64,000 nucleotides of DNA from Halioglobus maricola (GCF_009388985.1 NZ_CP036422.1:1006501-1070500); one strand, 5' to 3'. Numbered from the stretch's first letter, positions 38,188-49,134 are shown. Notes: generated by a model from the letters alone, not told the origin. A program made the numbers and translations.

Positions 38188-40068
38188 TTGCGCCTGCGTT
38201 TCCTGCCTCTGCTGATATTCGTGCTGTTGCTTGCAGCGATCACCTGGGCCTATCTACCCGGAGTAGCTGGGCCCACATTGCTGGACGACCACAGTAGCCT
38301 GAATGCACTGGTCGGACTGGAAGACAACCCCGAGTTTGGCATTGAGTATATTCAGGGCGAGCAATCAGGACCCCTGGGCAGACCCGTGGCAATGTGGACA
38401 TTTGTCGCCGAAAGGATCTACCTGGGCAGCGACATTGCCGTCACCAAGTCGGTCAACATTTCAATACACCTGTTAAACGGTGTTCTCGTGGCCTGGCTCC
38501 TGCTGTTGATGTTCAAACCATTGCAGTTGTCGGGTGCGGGCTACCTGGCTGTGGTATTGGCTGGGATCTGGTTGGCTTCGCCATTGTGGGTCAGCAGTGT
38601 GTTGTATGCCGTGCAGCGAATGGCGTTGCTGTCGACCAGTTTCATGCTGATGGCCCTGGTGAGCTATTGCTACTGTCGCGGCGTTTTGCATCGACCAGTA
38701 CAGTTTTTTGTGACACTGGCGGTGCCGCTTGTATTTGTCCTGCTGGGCGTTTTCACCAAGGAGAACGCCATAGTCGTGATACCCATAATGCTTGTGTTGG
38801 AGCTGTTCTGGTTCCAATGCCGTGATCACCGCGGTGCCCAACTGTCCTGGTTCAAGCGAGGTGTCATTTTCTCAATTTTCATTGGTGCCGTTGCGCTTAG
38901 CCTGGCATTCGTGCTGAGTTTGGAGGGTATTGCTGCTTCCTATCGAGGTCGGGATTTCACGTTACCTGAGCGCTTGATGACTGAGGCGAGAGTGCTCTGG
39001 GACTATGTGCTGCAATTTGTATGGCCCGAGGTCGGGCGGATGGGGATTTACCACGACGACTTCATCATTTCCCGGTCGCTGTGGGAACCCGCCACCACAC
39101 TGCCGGCCATACTTGCCTGGGTTGGCGTTGGAGCCGCGACGTTAGTGCTCGGCCTGGGTCCGTGGCGATGGGGCAAGCTGGTCGCCCTGGTGCCCGCCTG
39201 GTATATGCTCGGTCATGCAGTGGAATCGACGGTCCTGCCTTTGGAGTTGTACTTCGAGCACCGCAACTACTTTCCCGCGATAGGCTTACTACTGGCTCCC
39301 GCCCTTTTGTACGGCAAAGCTGTGCGGGTCTGGCCGGAGACGGCCAGACCTCTGTTGGTTTATGCAGGATTGGCGGCAGGTTGCCTGTTGTTCCTGACCA
39401 GCTCCCAGGCGCAGGTATGGTCCAGTAGGCCGCTGCTGGCGTTTAATCATGTCTCCGGACACCCAGATTCTTTTCGTGCCAACACTGATATGGCCGTCAT
39501 CCTTGCGAGTCTGGGCGACTATGAGCGCGCTGCGGAATATTCTGAACGCGCAAGCGCGGTCAATCCACATCGTCGCAGTGGCGATTTTGGCGTTCGAAAT
39601 ATGGCACTGGCGTGCATGGCTAACGCCCGAGTTGAGGCCAAAGATATTGCGAGTCTGGGTGCAGAGGAGCGGCGCCCTCTCAGCTCATCGTTGGGCCTGG
39701 TAGTGCTGGTAAGGATGTTGGAGGAAGACCGCTGCCCGCGCTTTGATCGTTTCGCTTTTGCCGACCGCCTTGAAAGTCTTTACCTGGGCGAGGAGGCCAG
39801 TGCTCGGGGAAATCGTTCTGTGTATCTCGGGCTGGCGCTGTTGGAGAATGCCCTGCAGCGCTTTGAATACGCCGATCAGTACATAGATATCTATCTTGAG
39901 CTCCTGCCCGGTGACGTCAGGGCATTGCTCATGAAACTCCATTTTTCTGCAGCGATGCGAGATTCAGCGCAAGTGAAAAAGATCATCGCCCAATTGCAGC
40001 AACTGGATGCAGAAGGTAAATTGACTGAACGCCAACGCCAGACACTGGCCCTCTATCTGGAGAACTAA
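38188..40068 (+). CDS. TMTC-like GT-C membrane glycosyltransferase with TPR domain (copy 2)
   Basis: Second member of the same family, 626 residues, one base after the previous stop; TTG start with GGGGGA seven bases upstream. Same motif order as copy 1: LLDDHSSLNALVGLEDNP (Asp33-Asp34), GPLGRPVAMWTF, LASPLWVSSVLYAVQRMALLS, FTKENAI and EHRNYFPAIG. The C-terminal region has a clear TPR-type repeat (ANTDMAVILASLGDYERAAE). Sequence has diverged strongly from copy 1 outside the motifs, so the two may use different acceptors or act as a heteromer. Role in glycosylation of pilin or other surface proteins is inferred from neighbours. Confidence 0.75.
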   Translation: MRLRFLPLLIFVLLLAAITWAYLPGVAGPTLLDDHSSLNALVGLEDNPEFGIEYIQGEQSGPLGRPVAMWTFVAERIYLGSDIAVTKSVNISIHLLNGVLVAWLLLLMFKPLQLSGAGYLAVVLAGIWLASPLWVSSVLYAVQRMALLSTSFMLMALVSYCYCRGVLHRPVQFFVTLAVPLVFVLLGVFTKENAIVVIPIMLVLELFWFQCRDHRGAQLSWFKRGVIFSIFIGAVALSLAFVLSLEGIAASYRGRDFTLPERLMTEARVLWDYVLQFVWPEVGRMGIYHDDFIISRSLWEPATTLPAILAWVGVGAATLVLGLGPWRWGKLVALVPAWYMLGHAVESTVLPLELYFEHRNYFPAIGLLLAPALLYGKAVRVWPETARPLLVYAGLAAGCLLFLTSSQAQVWSSRPLLAFNHVSGHPDSFRANTDMAVILASLGDYERAAEYSERASAVNPHRRSGDFGVRNMALACMANARVEAKDIASLGAEERRPLSSSLGLVVLVRMLEEDRCPRFDRFAFADRLESLYLGEEASARGNRSVYLGLALLENALQRFEYADQYIDIYLELLPGDVRALLMKLHFSAAMRDSAQVKKIIAQLQQLDAEGKLTERQRQTLALYLEN

Positions 40069-40071
40069 TAC

Positions 40072-40944
40072 GTGGATTTTTCCATCGTTATACCTGCCAA
40101 GGACGAAGAGCTGGGCCTGGCGAAAACGCTGCCGCTCTTGCGCGAGCACTATCCGGAAGCGGAGGTGGTGGTTGTTAATGACGGCTCTACCGACAACACA
40201 CTGCAAGTGTGTGAAGAGTATGGTGTCAAGGTGGTGACTCACCCGTACCCCAAGGGCAATGGTGCTGCGATCAAGTCGGGCGCGCGTGCTGCGAACGGCA
40301 AATATATCGTGTTTATGGACGGTGACGGGCAACATAACCCGGCCGATATTGAGCGCCTGTTGTACAAGCTGGAAGAAGGTTACGACATGGTCGTCGGTGC
40401 TCGAGGAGGGCGCGAAGACCAGGCAAATATTGCGCGCTGGAGCGCTAATAGCCTCTATAACTGGCTTGCCAGCTGGATGGTAAATCGTCGTATTGATGAT
40501 CTTACCTCGGGGTTTCGTGCGGTGAACCGGAAGAAGTTTCTCGGTTTTCTCTACCTGCTTCCCAACGGTTTTAGTTACCCCACCACGTCGACCATGGCAT
40601 TTTTCCGCGCAGGTTATTCGGTGGGTTTTGTCCCGATCTCTGTCGCCCCCCGGTTGGGGAAAAGCCACATTAGCCTGGTGCGGGACGGGGTGCGCTTCTT
40701 CCTGATCATTTTCAAGATAGGCACATTGTATTCGCCGCTAAAGGTCTATTTCCCGATGTCGCTGCTGGTTTCGGGGATGGGCGTGTTGAACTACTTGATG
40801 GGCAGTCTTACGTCTGGGGGTTGGCGGTTCACGAATATGAGCACGCTGCTGATTCTCGCTGGCATGGTGATGTTCTTGATGGGGCTGCTCGCAGAGCAGC
40901 TCACCAACTTGCAGTACAAGGACGCGGTCGAGGAAGAGGACTGA
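40072..40944 (+). CDS. GT2 glycosyltransferase, dolichyl-phosphate-mannose-synthase type, membrane-bound
   Basis: Family 2 glycosyltransferase of 290 residues predicted to charge a polyprenyl phosphate carrier with a sugar at the cytoplasmic face. The GT-A fold shows FSIVIPAKDEELGLAKTL, VVNDGSTDNT, and the DxD metal motif in FMDGDGQHNPADIERLL, then a DLTSGFRAVNRKKFLGF segment as in DPM1/GtrB-like enzymes. Two C-terminal transmembrane helices (about 225-245 and 255-280). GTG start four bases after copy 2, with GGAG upstream. It would supply the donor lipid for the two adjacent GT-C proteins. The sugar cannot be told from sequence. Confidence 0.88.
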   Translation: MDFSIVIPAKDEELGLAKTLPLLREHYPEAEVVVVNDGSTDNTLQVCEEYGVKVVTHPYPKGNGAAIKSGARAANGKYIVFMDGDGQHNPADIERLLYKLEEGYDMVVGARGGREDQANIARWSANSLYNWLASWMVNRRIDDLTSGFRAVNRKKFLGFLYLLPNGFSYPTTSTMAFFRAGYSVGFVPISVAPRLGKSHISLVRDGVRFFLIIFKIGTLYSPLKVYFPMSLLVSGMGVLNYLMGSLTSGGWRFTNMSTLLILAGMVMFLMGLLAEQLTNLQYKDAVEEED

Positions 40945-40964
40945 TCTTGTCTGGTACTGAGTGA

Positions 40965-40982
40965 GCGCGGCGAAAGCCGCGC
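40965..40982. terminator. GC hairpin between convergent genes
   Basis: GCGCGGC-GAAA-GCCGCGC is a perfect 7-bp stem with a GNRA-type tetraloop between the GT2 gene and the convergent glcB. There is no T tract on either side, so it may be an RNA 3' end stabiliser or a Rho-associated site rather than an intrinsic terminator. Confidence 0.4.
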
Positions 40983-41000
40983 CCACCTGGAGGGCAGAAA

Positions 41001-43181
41001 TCAGGCGCCGTACTTGGCCTTGGCTTCTTTGCGTCGTGCGTGCAGCACCGGCTCTGTGTAACCGCTTGGCTGTTCTTTGCCCAGAAATACCAGATCGCAA
41101 GCGGCCTGGAATGCCACGTTGTCATCGAAGTTTGGTGCCATCTTTCGATACGCCGGGTCGCCGGCATTCTGCTCGTCAACCACAGCAGCCATCCGTTCAA
41201 GAGTTTCGCGTACCTGCTCTTCACTGCACACCCCGTGGCGCAGCCAGTTGGCGAGGTGCTGGCTGGAAATGCGCAGGGTGGCCCTGTCCTCCATCAGTCC
41301 TACATTGTTGATGTCCGGAACCTTGGAGCAACCAACCCCCTGATCTACCCAGCGCACCACGTAGCCAAGAATGCCCTGGGCGTTGTTGTCGAGCTCGCGT
41401 TGGATGTCGTTCTCGGAAAGGCCCTCTGCCCCCTTGAGAGGGATGCTGAGAATGTCGTCCAGCGACGCAGTTGGCCGCGAGCTCAGCTCGCGCTGGCGCT
41501 CCGCCACATTGACATCATGGTAGTGCATGGCATGAAGCGTCGCTGCGGTGGGTGAGGGCACCCACGCTGTGTTGGCGCCGGCCAGAGGATGGCCTACTTT
41601 GGCGACCATCATCTCTGCCATCATGTCGGGCATCGCCCACATACCCTTGCCGATCTGGGCCTTACCTGGCAGGCCGCAGGCGAGCCCCTGATCAACATTC
41701 CAGTCTTCATAGGCGTTGATCCAGGGCTCCTGTTTCATGGCGCCTTTGGGTGTCATGGCTGCTGCTTCCATGCTGGTGTGGATCTCGTCACCGGTGCGGT
41801 CGAGGAAGCCGGTGTTGATAAAGACCAGACGATCCTGGGCAACCCGAATGCAGGCTTTCAGGTTGACGGTGGTACGGCGCTCCTCGTCCATGATGCCCAC
41901 CTTCAGGGTATTGCGCGCCAGGCCGAGTGCGTCTTCGATGCGGTCAAACAATTCGCAGGTAAACGCCACTTCTTCCGGTCCGTGCATTTTTGGCTTCACT
42001 ATGTAGACACTGCCCTCGCGTGAGTTGCGCGGCTGGTCGGCACCTTTGTTCAGATCGTGCATGGCGATCAGTGCGGTGAACATACCGTCCATGATCCCCT
42101 CGGGAATTTCGTTGCCGGCGCTGTCGAGGATCGCGTCGTTGGTCATCAAATGGCCGACATTGCGCACGAACAGCAGGCTGCGTCCTGGCAGGGTGATAGT
42201 CGATCCGTCCACGGTGTTGTAGTTGCGGTCCGGGTTAAGGGTGCGGGTCTGGGCCTGGCCACCTTTCTGGAAGCTGTCGGTGAGGTCGCCACGCATCAGC
42301 CCGAGCCAGTTGCTGTAAACAACGGCCTTGTCGTCTGCGTCGACGGCGGCGATGGAGTCTTCACAATCCTGGATAGTGGTCAGTGCCGCTTCGAGTGCCA
42401 GGTCTTTGATGCCGGCCTTGTCGGTCGCACCAATAGGGCTGCTGGGGTCGATCTGGATTTCGATATGCAGGCCGTTGTGGCAGAGCAGGATGGTTTCAGG
42501 CTGTTCAGGCGCGCCGGTGTAGCCGCGCAGTTGGCTTGTGTCGGCCAGAGTCGTTGTCGAGCCGTCTTCCAGGCTGACCTGCAACCCACCGTCGGCGATG
42601 GCGTAGGTGGTCGCGTTGCTGTGATCACCCTGCGCCAGCGGGCAATGTTTGTTGAGAAAGTCGCGAGCGTAGGCGATAACACGGTCACCACGCACAGGGT
42701 TGTAGCCACCTGCGCGTTCGGCCCCGCCCTCTTCTGAAATGACATCGGTACCGTAGAGCGCATCGTACAGGCTACCCCAGCGCGCATTCGCTGCATTGAG
42801 TGCGTAGCGGGCGTTCATAACTGGCACGACCAATTGGGGGCCCGCAAGTGTTGCGACTTCGGGGTCTACATTACGGGTTGTGATGGTGAAATCTTCGCCT
42901 TCAGGCAGCAGGTAGCCAATTTCTTGCAGGAAGGCCTTGTAGGCGGCGCGATCGTAATCTGCACCGGGGTTGTGTTGGTGCCAACTATCAATCTGCGTTT
43001 GTAGCTGATCGCGTTTGGCGAGCAAGTCGCGATTTTTCGGTGCGAGGTCGCGGAGAATGGATTCCAGGGCGGTCCAGAAATCTGCCGGTGCAATACCGGT
43101 TCCCGGGGCGATGTCAGTTTCCAGTAGTTGGTGAAGTACGGGTGCGATGTGCAGTTCGCCCACTTGAATTCGATCTGTCAT
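41001..43181 (-). CDS. glcB: Malate synthase G
   Basis: Condenses glyoxylate with acetyl-CoA to malate in the glyoxylate/glycolate route. The 726-residue product matches the long G isoform (A forms are about 530). Visible signatures: [15 protein letters not shown] with catalytic-site acidic residues, [50 protein letters not shown] and, near the C-terminus, [18 protein letters not shown] with its active-site Asp. AAGGA about ten bases before ATG. A GC-rich hairpin lies in its leader. Confidence 0.98.
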   Translation of the reverse strand: MTDRIQVGELHIAPVLHQLLETDIAPGTGIAPADFWTALESILRDLAPKNRDLLAKRDQLQTQIDSWHQHNPGADYDRAAYKAFLQEIGYLLPEGEDFTITTRNVDPEVATLAGPQLVVPVMNARYALNAANARWGSLYDALYGTDVISEEGGAERAGGYNPVRGDRVIAYARDFLNKHCPLAQGDHSNATTYAIADGGLQVSLEDGSTTTLADTSQLRGYTGAPEQPETILLCHNGLHIEIQIDPSSPIGATDKAGIKDLALEAALTTIQDCEDSIAAVDADDKAVVYSNWLGLMRGDLTDSFQKGGQAQTRTLNPDRNYNTVDGSTITLPGRSLLFVRNVGHLMTNDAILDSAGNEIPEGIMDGMFTALIAMHDLNKGADQPRNSREGSVYIVKPKMHGPEEVAFTCELFDRIEDALGLARNTLKVGIMDEERRTTVNLKACIRVAQDRLVFINTGFLDRTGDEIHTSMEAAAMTPKGAMKQEPWINAYEDWNVDQGLACGLPGKAQIGKGMWAMPDMMAEMMVAKVGHPLAGANTAWVPSPTAATLHAMHYHDVNVAERQRELSSRPTASLDDILSIPLKGAEGLSENDIQRELDNNAQGILGYVVRWVDQGVGCSKVPDINNVGLMEDRATLRISSQHLANWLRHGVCSEEQVRETLERMAAVVDEQNAGDPAYRKMAPNFDDNVAFQAACDLVFLGKEQPSGYTEPVLHARRKEAKAKYGA

Positions 43182-43206
43182 GGCATGGTCCTTGTGACAC
43201 AGGGAA

Positions 43207-43230
43207 GGGGCTCCCCGACGGTGGGGCCCC
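43207..43230 (-). other. GC-rich hairpin in the glcB leader
   Basis: On the minus strand GGGGC-CCC pairs with GGG(G)-A-GCCCC around ACCGTC, about 26 bases before the glcB start. It could modulate glcB mRNA stability or translation. No riboswitch family is recognised. Confidence 0.35.
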
Positions 43231-43347
43231 AGTAACAGCGGGAATTTTAGGAGAGAGGGTTAAATTTAGCTAATTTATCGTTTTTATCGTTGCCATTCGT
43301 TTCGTGAATCGAGAGCCCGGGCCGCTCAAGCCGTCCGGGCGGCACCC

Positions 43348-44304
43348 TTAGAGTGTAGGCGCCTGGCCATCGAGCTCCCGGGCGGTGTCGGCGATCAGTT
43401 TGCGCAACCAGCGGTTGGCCGGATTGTGCTGCAGTAGTGGGCTCCAGGCCATCTTCAGTTCCAGTGGCGGGATCTCCAATGGCGGATCGCGCAGTACCAC
43501 GCGGGGATTGTCGCGCTTGAGCTGTGCGGCGCGCGTTGGGAGGGTGACAATGAGATCGTTCTGCTCTGCCAGCGTCATCGCCGCCTGATAGTGGCGGGTG
43601 AATACTCTTATCTGGCGTTTCTTGCCGAGTTTGTCCAGCGCCGAATCTACCCAGCCCAGACGCTGTACGTCATCGGGGTTCACGCCCACACCGACACCCA
43701 TGCCTGTTTTGCTGACCCAGACGTGGTCGCTGTCCAGGTAGTTGTCCAGGGTGAATTCGTCCAACAGCGGATGGCTGGCGTTGAGGACACAACTGAACGT
43801 GTCCTTCCACAGGAGTATCTGGTGAAAAGACTGCGGCATGGAGTCGAAACGGTTGATCACCATGTCCACCTTGCCCCGTTCAACATCCAGGAAGCTCACG
43901 TCGGAGGGGGTCATGATGTCGAGAGTGATGCCTGGCGCCATCTCTCGCAATTTCGCCAGTACGGCAGGGAAAAGAGTGGCCTCGGCGTAGTCGCTGGCCA
44001 TGATCCGGAATACGCGATGAGCCTCTGCTGGCTCGAATTCGCTGCGCGGTTGGACCGCCCGATCGATGTTGGTGAGCACTTCGCGTACCACTGGTTCAAG
44101 TTCCAGGGCGCGCTCCGTCGGTGTCATACCTTCGCTGGTGCGCACCAGCAGTGGGTCATCAAACAGTTCCCGCAGGCGGCGCAGACCATTGCTCATGGCC
44201 GGCTGTGACAGGTTTAGCTGGTTGGCAGCCTGGGTGACGTTGCGTTCCCGCAACAGGGCGTCCAGGTAGACCAGCAGATTGAGATCAATTCGATTGACGT
44301 TCAC
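43348..44304 (-). CDS. LysR-family transcriptional regulator
   Basis: The 318-residue product has an N-terminal winged helix-turn-helix (DLNLLVYLDALLRERNVTQA followed by QPAMSNGLRRLRELFDDPLLVR) and a C-terminal effector-binding domain of the PBP2 type. The N-terminal pattern resembles the NodD/LeuO/NahR-like branch. Lies between glcB (same strand, downstream) and a divergent acyl-CoA dehydrogenase, either of which could be its target. A promoter and a T-N11-A dyad lie just upstream, suggesting autoregulation. The ligand is unknown. Confidence 0.94.
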   Translation of the reverse strand: MNVNRIDLNLLVYLDALLRERNVTQAANQLNLSQPAMSNGLRRLRELFDDPLLVRTSEGMTPTERALELEPVVREVLTNIDRAVQPRSEFEPAEAHRVFRIMASDYAEATLFPAVLAKLREMAPGITLDIMTPSDVSFLDVERGKVDMVINRFDSMPQSFHQILLWKDTFSCVLNASHPLLDEFTLDNYLDSDHVWVSKTGMGVGVGVNPDDVQRLGWVDSALDKLGKKRQIRVFTRHYQAAMTLAEQNDLIVTLPTRAAQLKRDNPRVVLRDPPLEIPPLELKMAWSPLLQHNPANRWLRKLIADTARELDGQAPTL

Positions 44305-44314
44305 GGGCTCTCCG

Positions 44315-44331
44315 CATTCACTAAATGAATG
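44315..44331. promoter_or_regulatory. LysR-type operator (T-N11-A dyad)
   Basis: CATTCA-CTAAA-TGAATG is a perfect 6-bp dyad whose core TTCACTAAATGAA fits the T-N11-A rule of LysR-type regulators. It lies 11 bases upstream of the lysR start, within its predicted leader, a position suited to autorepression. Confidence 0.55.
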
Positions 44332-44359
44332 TTGAAAATACTATGTATAGCGTAGGGGA

Positions 44360-44387
44360 ATTATACGCGTGCAGATAGAATTGCCAA
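44360..44387 (-). promoter_or_regulatory. Sigma-70-type promoter for the LysR gene
   Basis: On the minus strand TTGGCA (44387-44382) and TATAAT (44365-44360) are separated by 16 bases. The start would fall near 44353, giving a leader of about 50 bases that contains the T-N11-A dyad. Confidence 0.55.
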
Positions 44388-44432
44388 ACTCTACGGCCAT
44401 TGACCAAAGTCTAATCGCCGGGCAGCCTTCGC

Positions 44433-44441
44433 GCGTATAAT
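44433..44441 (+). promoter_or_regulatory. -10 element upstream of the acyl-CoA dehydrogenase gene
   Basis: CGCGTATAAT contains a perfect TATAAT (44436-44441) about 50 bases before the ATG. No good -35 sits at 16-18 bases, so it may depend on an activator, possibly the divergent LysR protein. Confidence 0.4.
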
Positions 44442-44493
44442 CGCGTATCCAAAATCGCACCTAGATATGTAGCTGGAATTAGCAGGAGTTAGC

Positions 44494-46263
44494 ATGGGAA
44501 CTTATCGCGCCCCCGTTGAAGATATGAACTTTCTCGTCGACGAAGTCCTCGATGTGGAGAGAGTGCTCGGCGGATTGCCGGATTTCGCCGATTATGGCCT
44601 GGGATCCGAACTGACCACTGCGCTTATCGATGAGGCAGCAAAGCTGGCGGGCGATGAGCTTGCGCCGTTGCGCAGGGTGGGGGACGAGCATCCTGCGACC
44701 TGTGCAGATGGTGTGGTCACTGCTTCTCCGGGCTTCGAAGACGCTCTGAACAAGCTGGGCGAAGGTGGCTGGATTGGCATATCTTCCGACGCAAATTATG
44801 GCGGCCAGGGGCTGCCGGAAATCTACAATACCGTCGGCACAGAGATGTGGAATGCCGCCAACCTCGCGCTGGGTCTGGCTCCCATGCTCTCAAGCGGCGC
44901 GGCTCTTGCGATTCACGCTCACGGTACCGAGGAGCAGAAGCAAACCTATCTCGAGAAAATGCATAGTGGACAGTGGATGGGCACTATGAACCTCACAGAG
45001 GCGGGCGCCGGCTCCGACCTTGGCGTGATGAAGGCCACTGCCGTGCCTGAGGGTGATCACTATCGGATCAAGGGACAGAAAATCTACATTACCTGGGGCG
45101 ACCATCAGGCCACGGACAATATTATCCACCTGGTGCTCGCCAAGCTGCCGGGTGCCCCCGCGGGAAGCCGTGGCATTTCCCTGTTCATTGTGCCCAAGTT
45201 TCTGATCAATGAAGACGGTTCCCTGGGAGAGCGCAATGACGTATATCCCGTTTCCACCGAACACAAATTGGGCATTCACGGCAGTCCGACTTGCGTGATG
45301 GCTTTCGGCGACAATGAGGGCGCGCTAGGCTACCTGCTCGGCGAGCCTAACAATGGCCTGGCCTGTATGTTCACCATGATGAACGAAGCGCGTTTGAAAG
45401 TCGGTGTGCAGGGTCTGAGCGCTTCTGACGGTGCTTTGCAAAAAGCGATCGCATATGCCCGGGAGCGGGTTCAGGGTGGGGTGCCCATTATTGAGCACGC
45501 TGACGTAAAACGCATGCTGCTGGTGATGCGTTCTCTCACCGAATCCATGCGCGCTTTGGCTTACACCGAAGCCATTACCATGGATCTCGCTCATCGAGGT
45601 CCCGAGGCAGAGCGTGATGCTCAACAGCGTCGTGTCGACCTCATGATTCCGGTTATCAAGGGCTGGCTCACTGAGGTAGGCCAGGAAGTGGCTTCTCTCG
45701 GTGTCCAGGTGCATGGCGGTATGGGCTACATCGAAGAGACGGGGGCGGCCCAGTACCTGCGCGATGTTCGTATCACCCCAATCTATGAAGGCACCAACGG
45801 TATTCAGGCAGCCGACCTCGTTGCCCGTAAGCTGGGGCGTGACGGCGGCGCTACTATGGAGTTCGTCGCCGGTGAAATTCGCGCAACCATCACCCAGTTG
45901 GAAACGTCCGGTGATGTGCGTCTGGCTCCGCTGGCGGCGGCCCTGGCGACAGCGCTGTCTGATCATGAGCGCACGACCCAGGTCGTGCTCGAGGCGTTGC
46001 GAGACGATGCCGCGGTTGCCATGGGGGCCAGTTTTGAATACATGATGCAGACCGGCTACCTGCTGGGTGGTTGGCATATGGCGCGCAGTGCGCTGGTGGC
46101 GCTGGAGAAGCTCGGTGCTGGTAGTGACAACCCTTTCTATGAGGCCAAGATAGCTACCGCAGGTTTCTACGCGGAGCAGATTCTGCCTCGTTGCGCAGGC
46201 CATGCAGGCGCTGTGGCAGGGGCCGCAGGCCAGCTGCAGTCCTTCCCTCTTGAGTGGATGTGA
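44494..46263 (+). CDS. Long-form acyl-CoA dehydrogenase, DmdC-like
   Basis: FAD-dependent oxidation of an acyl-CoA thioester to the enoyl-CoA. The 589-residue product is longer than usual short/medium-chain enzymes (about 380) and has an extra C-terminal helical domain (from about residue 460), as in the DmdC/FadE-like group that includes methylmercaptopropionyl-CoA dehydrogenase. Motifs: [36 protein letters not shown] and [16 protein letters not shown]. The true substrate cannot be set from sequence; a fatty acyl or DMSP-derived thioester is possible. AGGAG before ATG. Confidence 0.93.
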   Translation: MGTYRAPVEDMNFLVDEVLDVERVLGGLPDFADYGLGSELTTALIDEAAKLAGDELAPLRRVGDEHPATCADGVVTASPGFEDALNKLGEGGWIGISSDANYGGQGLPEIYNTVGTEMWNAANLALGLAPMLSSGAALAIHAHGTEEQKQTYLEKMHSGQWMGTMNLTEAGAGSDLGVMKATAVPEGDHYRIKGQKIYITWGDHQATDNIIHLVLAKLPGAPAGSRGISLFIVPKFLINEDGSLGERNDVYPVSTEHKLGIHGSPTCVMAFGDNEGALGYLLGEPNNGLACMFTMMNEARLKVGVQGLSASDGALQKAIAYARERVQGGVPIIEHADVKRMLLVMRSLTESMRALAYTEAITMDLAHRGPEAERDAQQRRVDLMIPVIKGWLTEVGQEVASLGVQVHGGMGYIEETGAAQYLRDVRITPIYEGTNGIQAADLVARKLGRDGGATMEFVAGEIRATITQLETSGDVRLAPLAAALATALSDHERTTQVVLEALRDDAAVAMGASFEYMMQTGYLLGGWHMARSALVALEKLGAGSDNPFYEAKIATAGFYAEQILPRCAGHAGAVAGAAGQLQSFPLEWM

Positions 46264-46264
46264 T

Positions 46265-47647
<1,383 letters not shown>

Positions 47648-47728
47648 CTAACGTCAGGAGGCGTTGAGTGACAGTGCGCTACTGGCCTATTATGCAGGCA
47701 TGGGTTTCAACCAGATACAGGGAAAGAC

Positions 47729-48295
47729 ATGAGCGCGGCGATCAGCAATGGCTGGCTGCGGGACGCCAGGCATGCGCCCTCACCAAACTGTGAAGTCCGC
47801 CCGGCAGGCTGTTCGCCTGAGCTGTTGGTGATACACAATATTTCCCTACCTCCTGGCCAGTTCCACGGCAATTGTATCGAGGAGTTTTTTTGCAATCGTC
47901 TGGATTGGGACGCCGATCCCTTCTTTGAAGAGATCCGTGATGTCAGGGTGTCGGCACATTTGCTGATTCGTCGCGACGGTGAGCGGGTCCAGTTCGTCAG
48001 CTTCGACGAGCGGGCATGGCATGCTGGCCAATCCTGTTTTGAGGGGCGCGACAACTGCAACGACTTCAGTATCGGTATTGAGCTGGAAGGCAGTGACGAT
48101 ATCCCCTATACCGAGCTTCAGTACCGAGCCCTGGAGGAGGTGACCTTATTACTGTTCGCGGCCTACCCCGGCATGACACCGGGGCGAGTGACCGGGCACT
48201 CAGACATTGCTCCCGGGCGTAAGACAGATCCGGGGCCGGCTTTTGACTGGGCGAAATACCGACGAAATATCGATGTGGAGGGGGAGATAGCGTGA
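47729..48295 (+). CDS. ampD: 1,6-anhydro-N-acetylmuramyl-L-alanine amidase AmpD
   Basis: Cytoplasmic zinc amidase of peptidoglycan recycling; loss usually raises AmpC beta-lactamase. The 188-residue product keeps the zinc ligands His36 (LVIHNIS), His157 and Asp167 (TGHSDIAPGRKTDPG) and the acidic residue of IGIELEG. AGGGAAAG ribosome site. Overlaps ampE by four bases. Confidence 0.97.
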   Translation: MSAAISNGWLRDARHAPSPNCEVRPAGCSPELLVIHNISLPPGQFHGNCIEEFFCNRLDWDADPFFEEIRDVRVSAHLLIRRDGERVQFVSFDERAWHAGQSCFEGRDNCNDFSIGIELEGSDDIPYTELQYRALEEVTLLLFAAYPGMTPGRVTGHSDIAPGRKTDPGPAFDWAKYRRNIDVEGEIA

Positions 48296-49134
48296 CTTTT
48301 TTAGCGATGATTCTGGCGTTGGTTCTCAGCATGGTCTGGTCGTATCGTGGCATCCTTCACCAAGATGACTGGTATGCTCGGCTGAAGGCTCAAGTGGCCG
48401 GGCTCGGGCTAGGTGAAGGCATCGCCGTCGCCATTCAGGTGGGCCTGCCGGTGCTCGCAGTCACCCTGTTGCTGGAGCAACTCGAGCGCGTTCTTTTCGG
48501 CCTCCCCTGGATTGTGGCCGCGAGTTTTTTGTTGCTCTATTCGCTGGGGCGGGTCAATACCGGGCAGTGGGCCGAAAGGTACCGCTCGCAGTGTCGTCGC
48601 GGGGATTTTGAAGCGGCATTGCTAGATGCCAATGAGCAGTCTCCCGATGCCACTGACACTGAGGGCGCTGCCCCCCACGACCCTCAGAGTGTGCATCTAA
48701 CGGTCCAGAGGGCTCTGCTGCAGGCCGAGATGCGGGGGTGGTTTGGCGTACTCTTCTATTTTGTACTTCTGGGCCCCGCCGCTGCTCTGGCTTACCGTCT
48801 GCTCGACCTCAGTGCGGAGCCGGGTAAGGGCCACTGGTGGATGAATGTTGCTGATTGGTTGCCCTCGCGGCTCGCTGCTGCCTCATTCATGGTCATGGGT
48901 AATTTTGTCGATAGCGTTGATGAGTGTTACGAGGGCTTCAGGCATCCGGAAATGTCAGCCAACGCTCTGCTGCTGAGTGTTGCCAGGGCCGCCGTCAGCC
49001 ATGACAAGATCGCCCCTCCAGTCGACGGTTTCGGTGATTTCGCAGCCCGCCAGAACGAAGAGCTCAGTGCTCTGGTTCATCGCGGAGCGATCTGCTGGTT
49101 GCTGGTGATCTCTCTCTGGGCAATGGCGGGGTGA
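48292..49134 (+). CDS. ampE: AmpE family inner-membrane protein
   Basis: AmpE is an inner-membrane protein co-transcribed with ampD and proposed to take part in beta-lactamase/cell wall signalling; its biochemistry is not settled. The 280 residues contain about four membrane helices (near 1-18, 47-85, 145-170, 262-280) with a hydrophilic middle. The family segment ALLQAEMRGWFGVLFYFVLL is present. GTG start overlaps ampD. Confidence 0.93.
   Translation: MTFLAMILALVLSMVWSYRGILHQDDWYARLKAQVAGLGLGEGIAVAIQVGLPVLAVTLLLEQLERVLFGLPWIVAASFLLLYSLGRVNTGQWAERYRSQCRRGDFEAALLDANEQSPDATDTEGAAPHDPQSVHLTVQRALLQAEMRGWFGVLFYFVLLGPAAALAYRLLDLSAEPGKGHWWMNVADWLPSRLAAASFMVMGNFVDSVDECYEGFRHPEMSANALLLSVARAAVSHDKIAPPVDGFGDFAARQNEELSALVHRGAICWLLVISLWAMAG

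Noticed and set aside
36225-40068. TfpO/PilO or Wzy-type O-antigen ligase as identity of the two membrane proteins
   Set aside because: The Wzy_C-type motif is not seen, and PilA lacks the C-terminal Ser used by TfpO; the TMTC-like motif order fits better.
40965-40982. Strong intrinsic terminator for the glycosyltransferase operon
   Set aside because: The hairpin is perfect, but no T tract follows on either strand, so it is listed only as a tentative terminator/hairpin.
44400-44441. TTGACC plus TATAAT as a paired promoter for the acyl-CoA dehydrogenase
   Set aside because: The spacer would be 30 bases, far beyond 16-18. Only the -10 is kept as a low-confidence feature.
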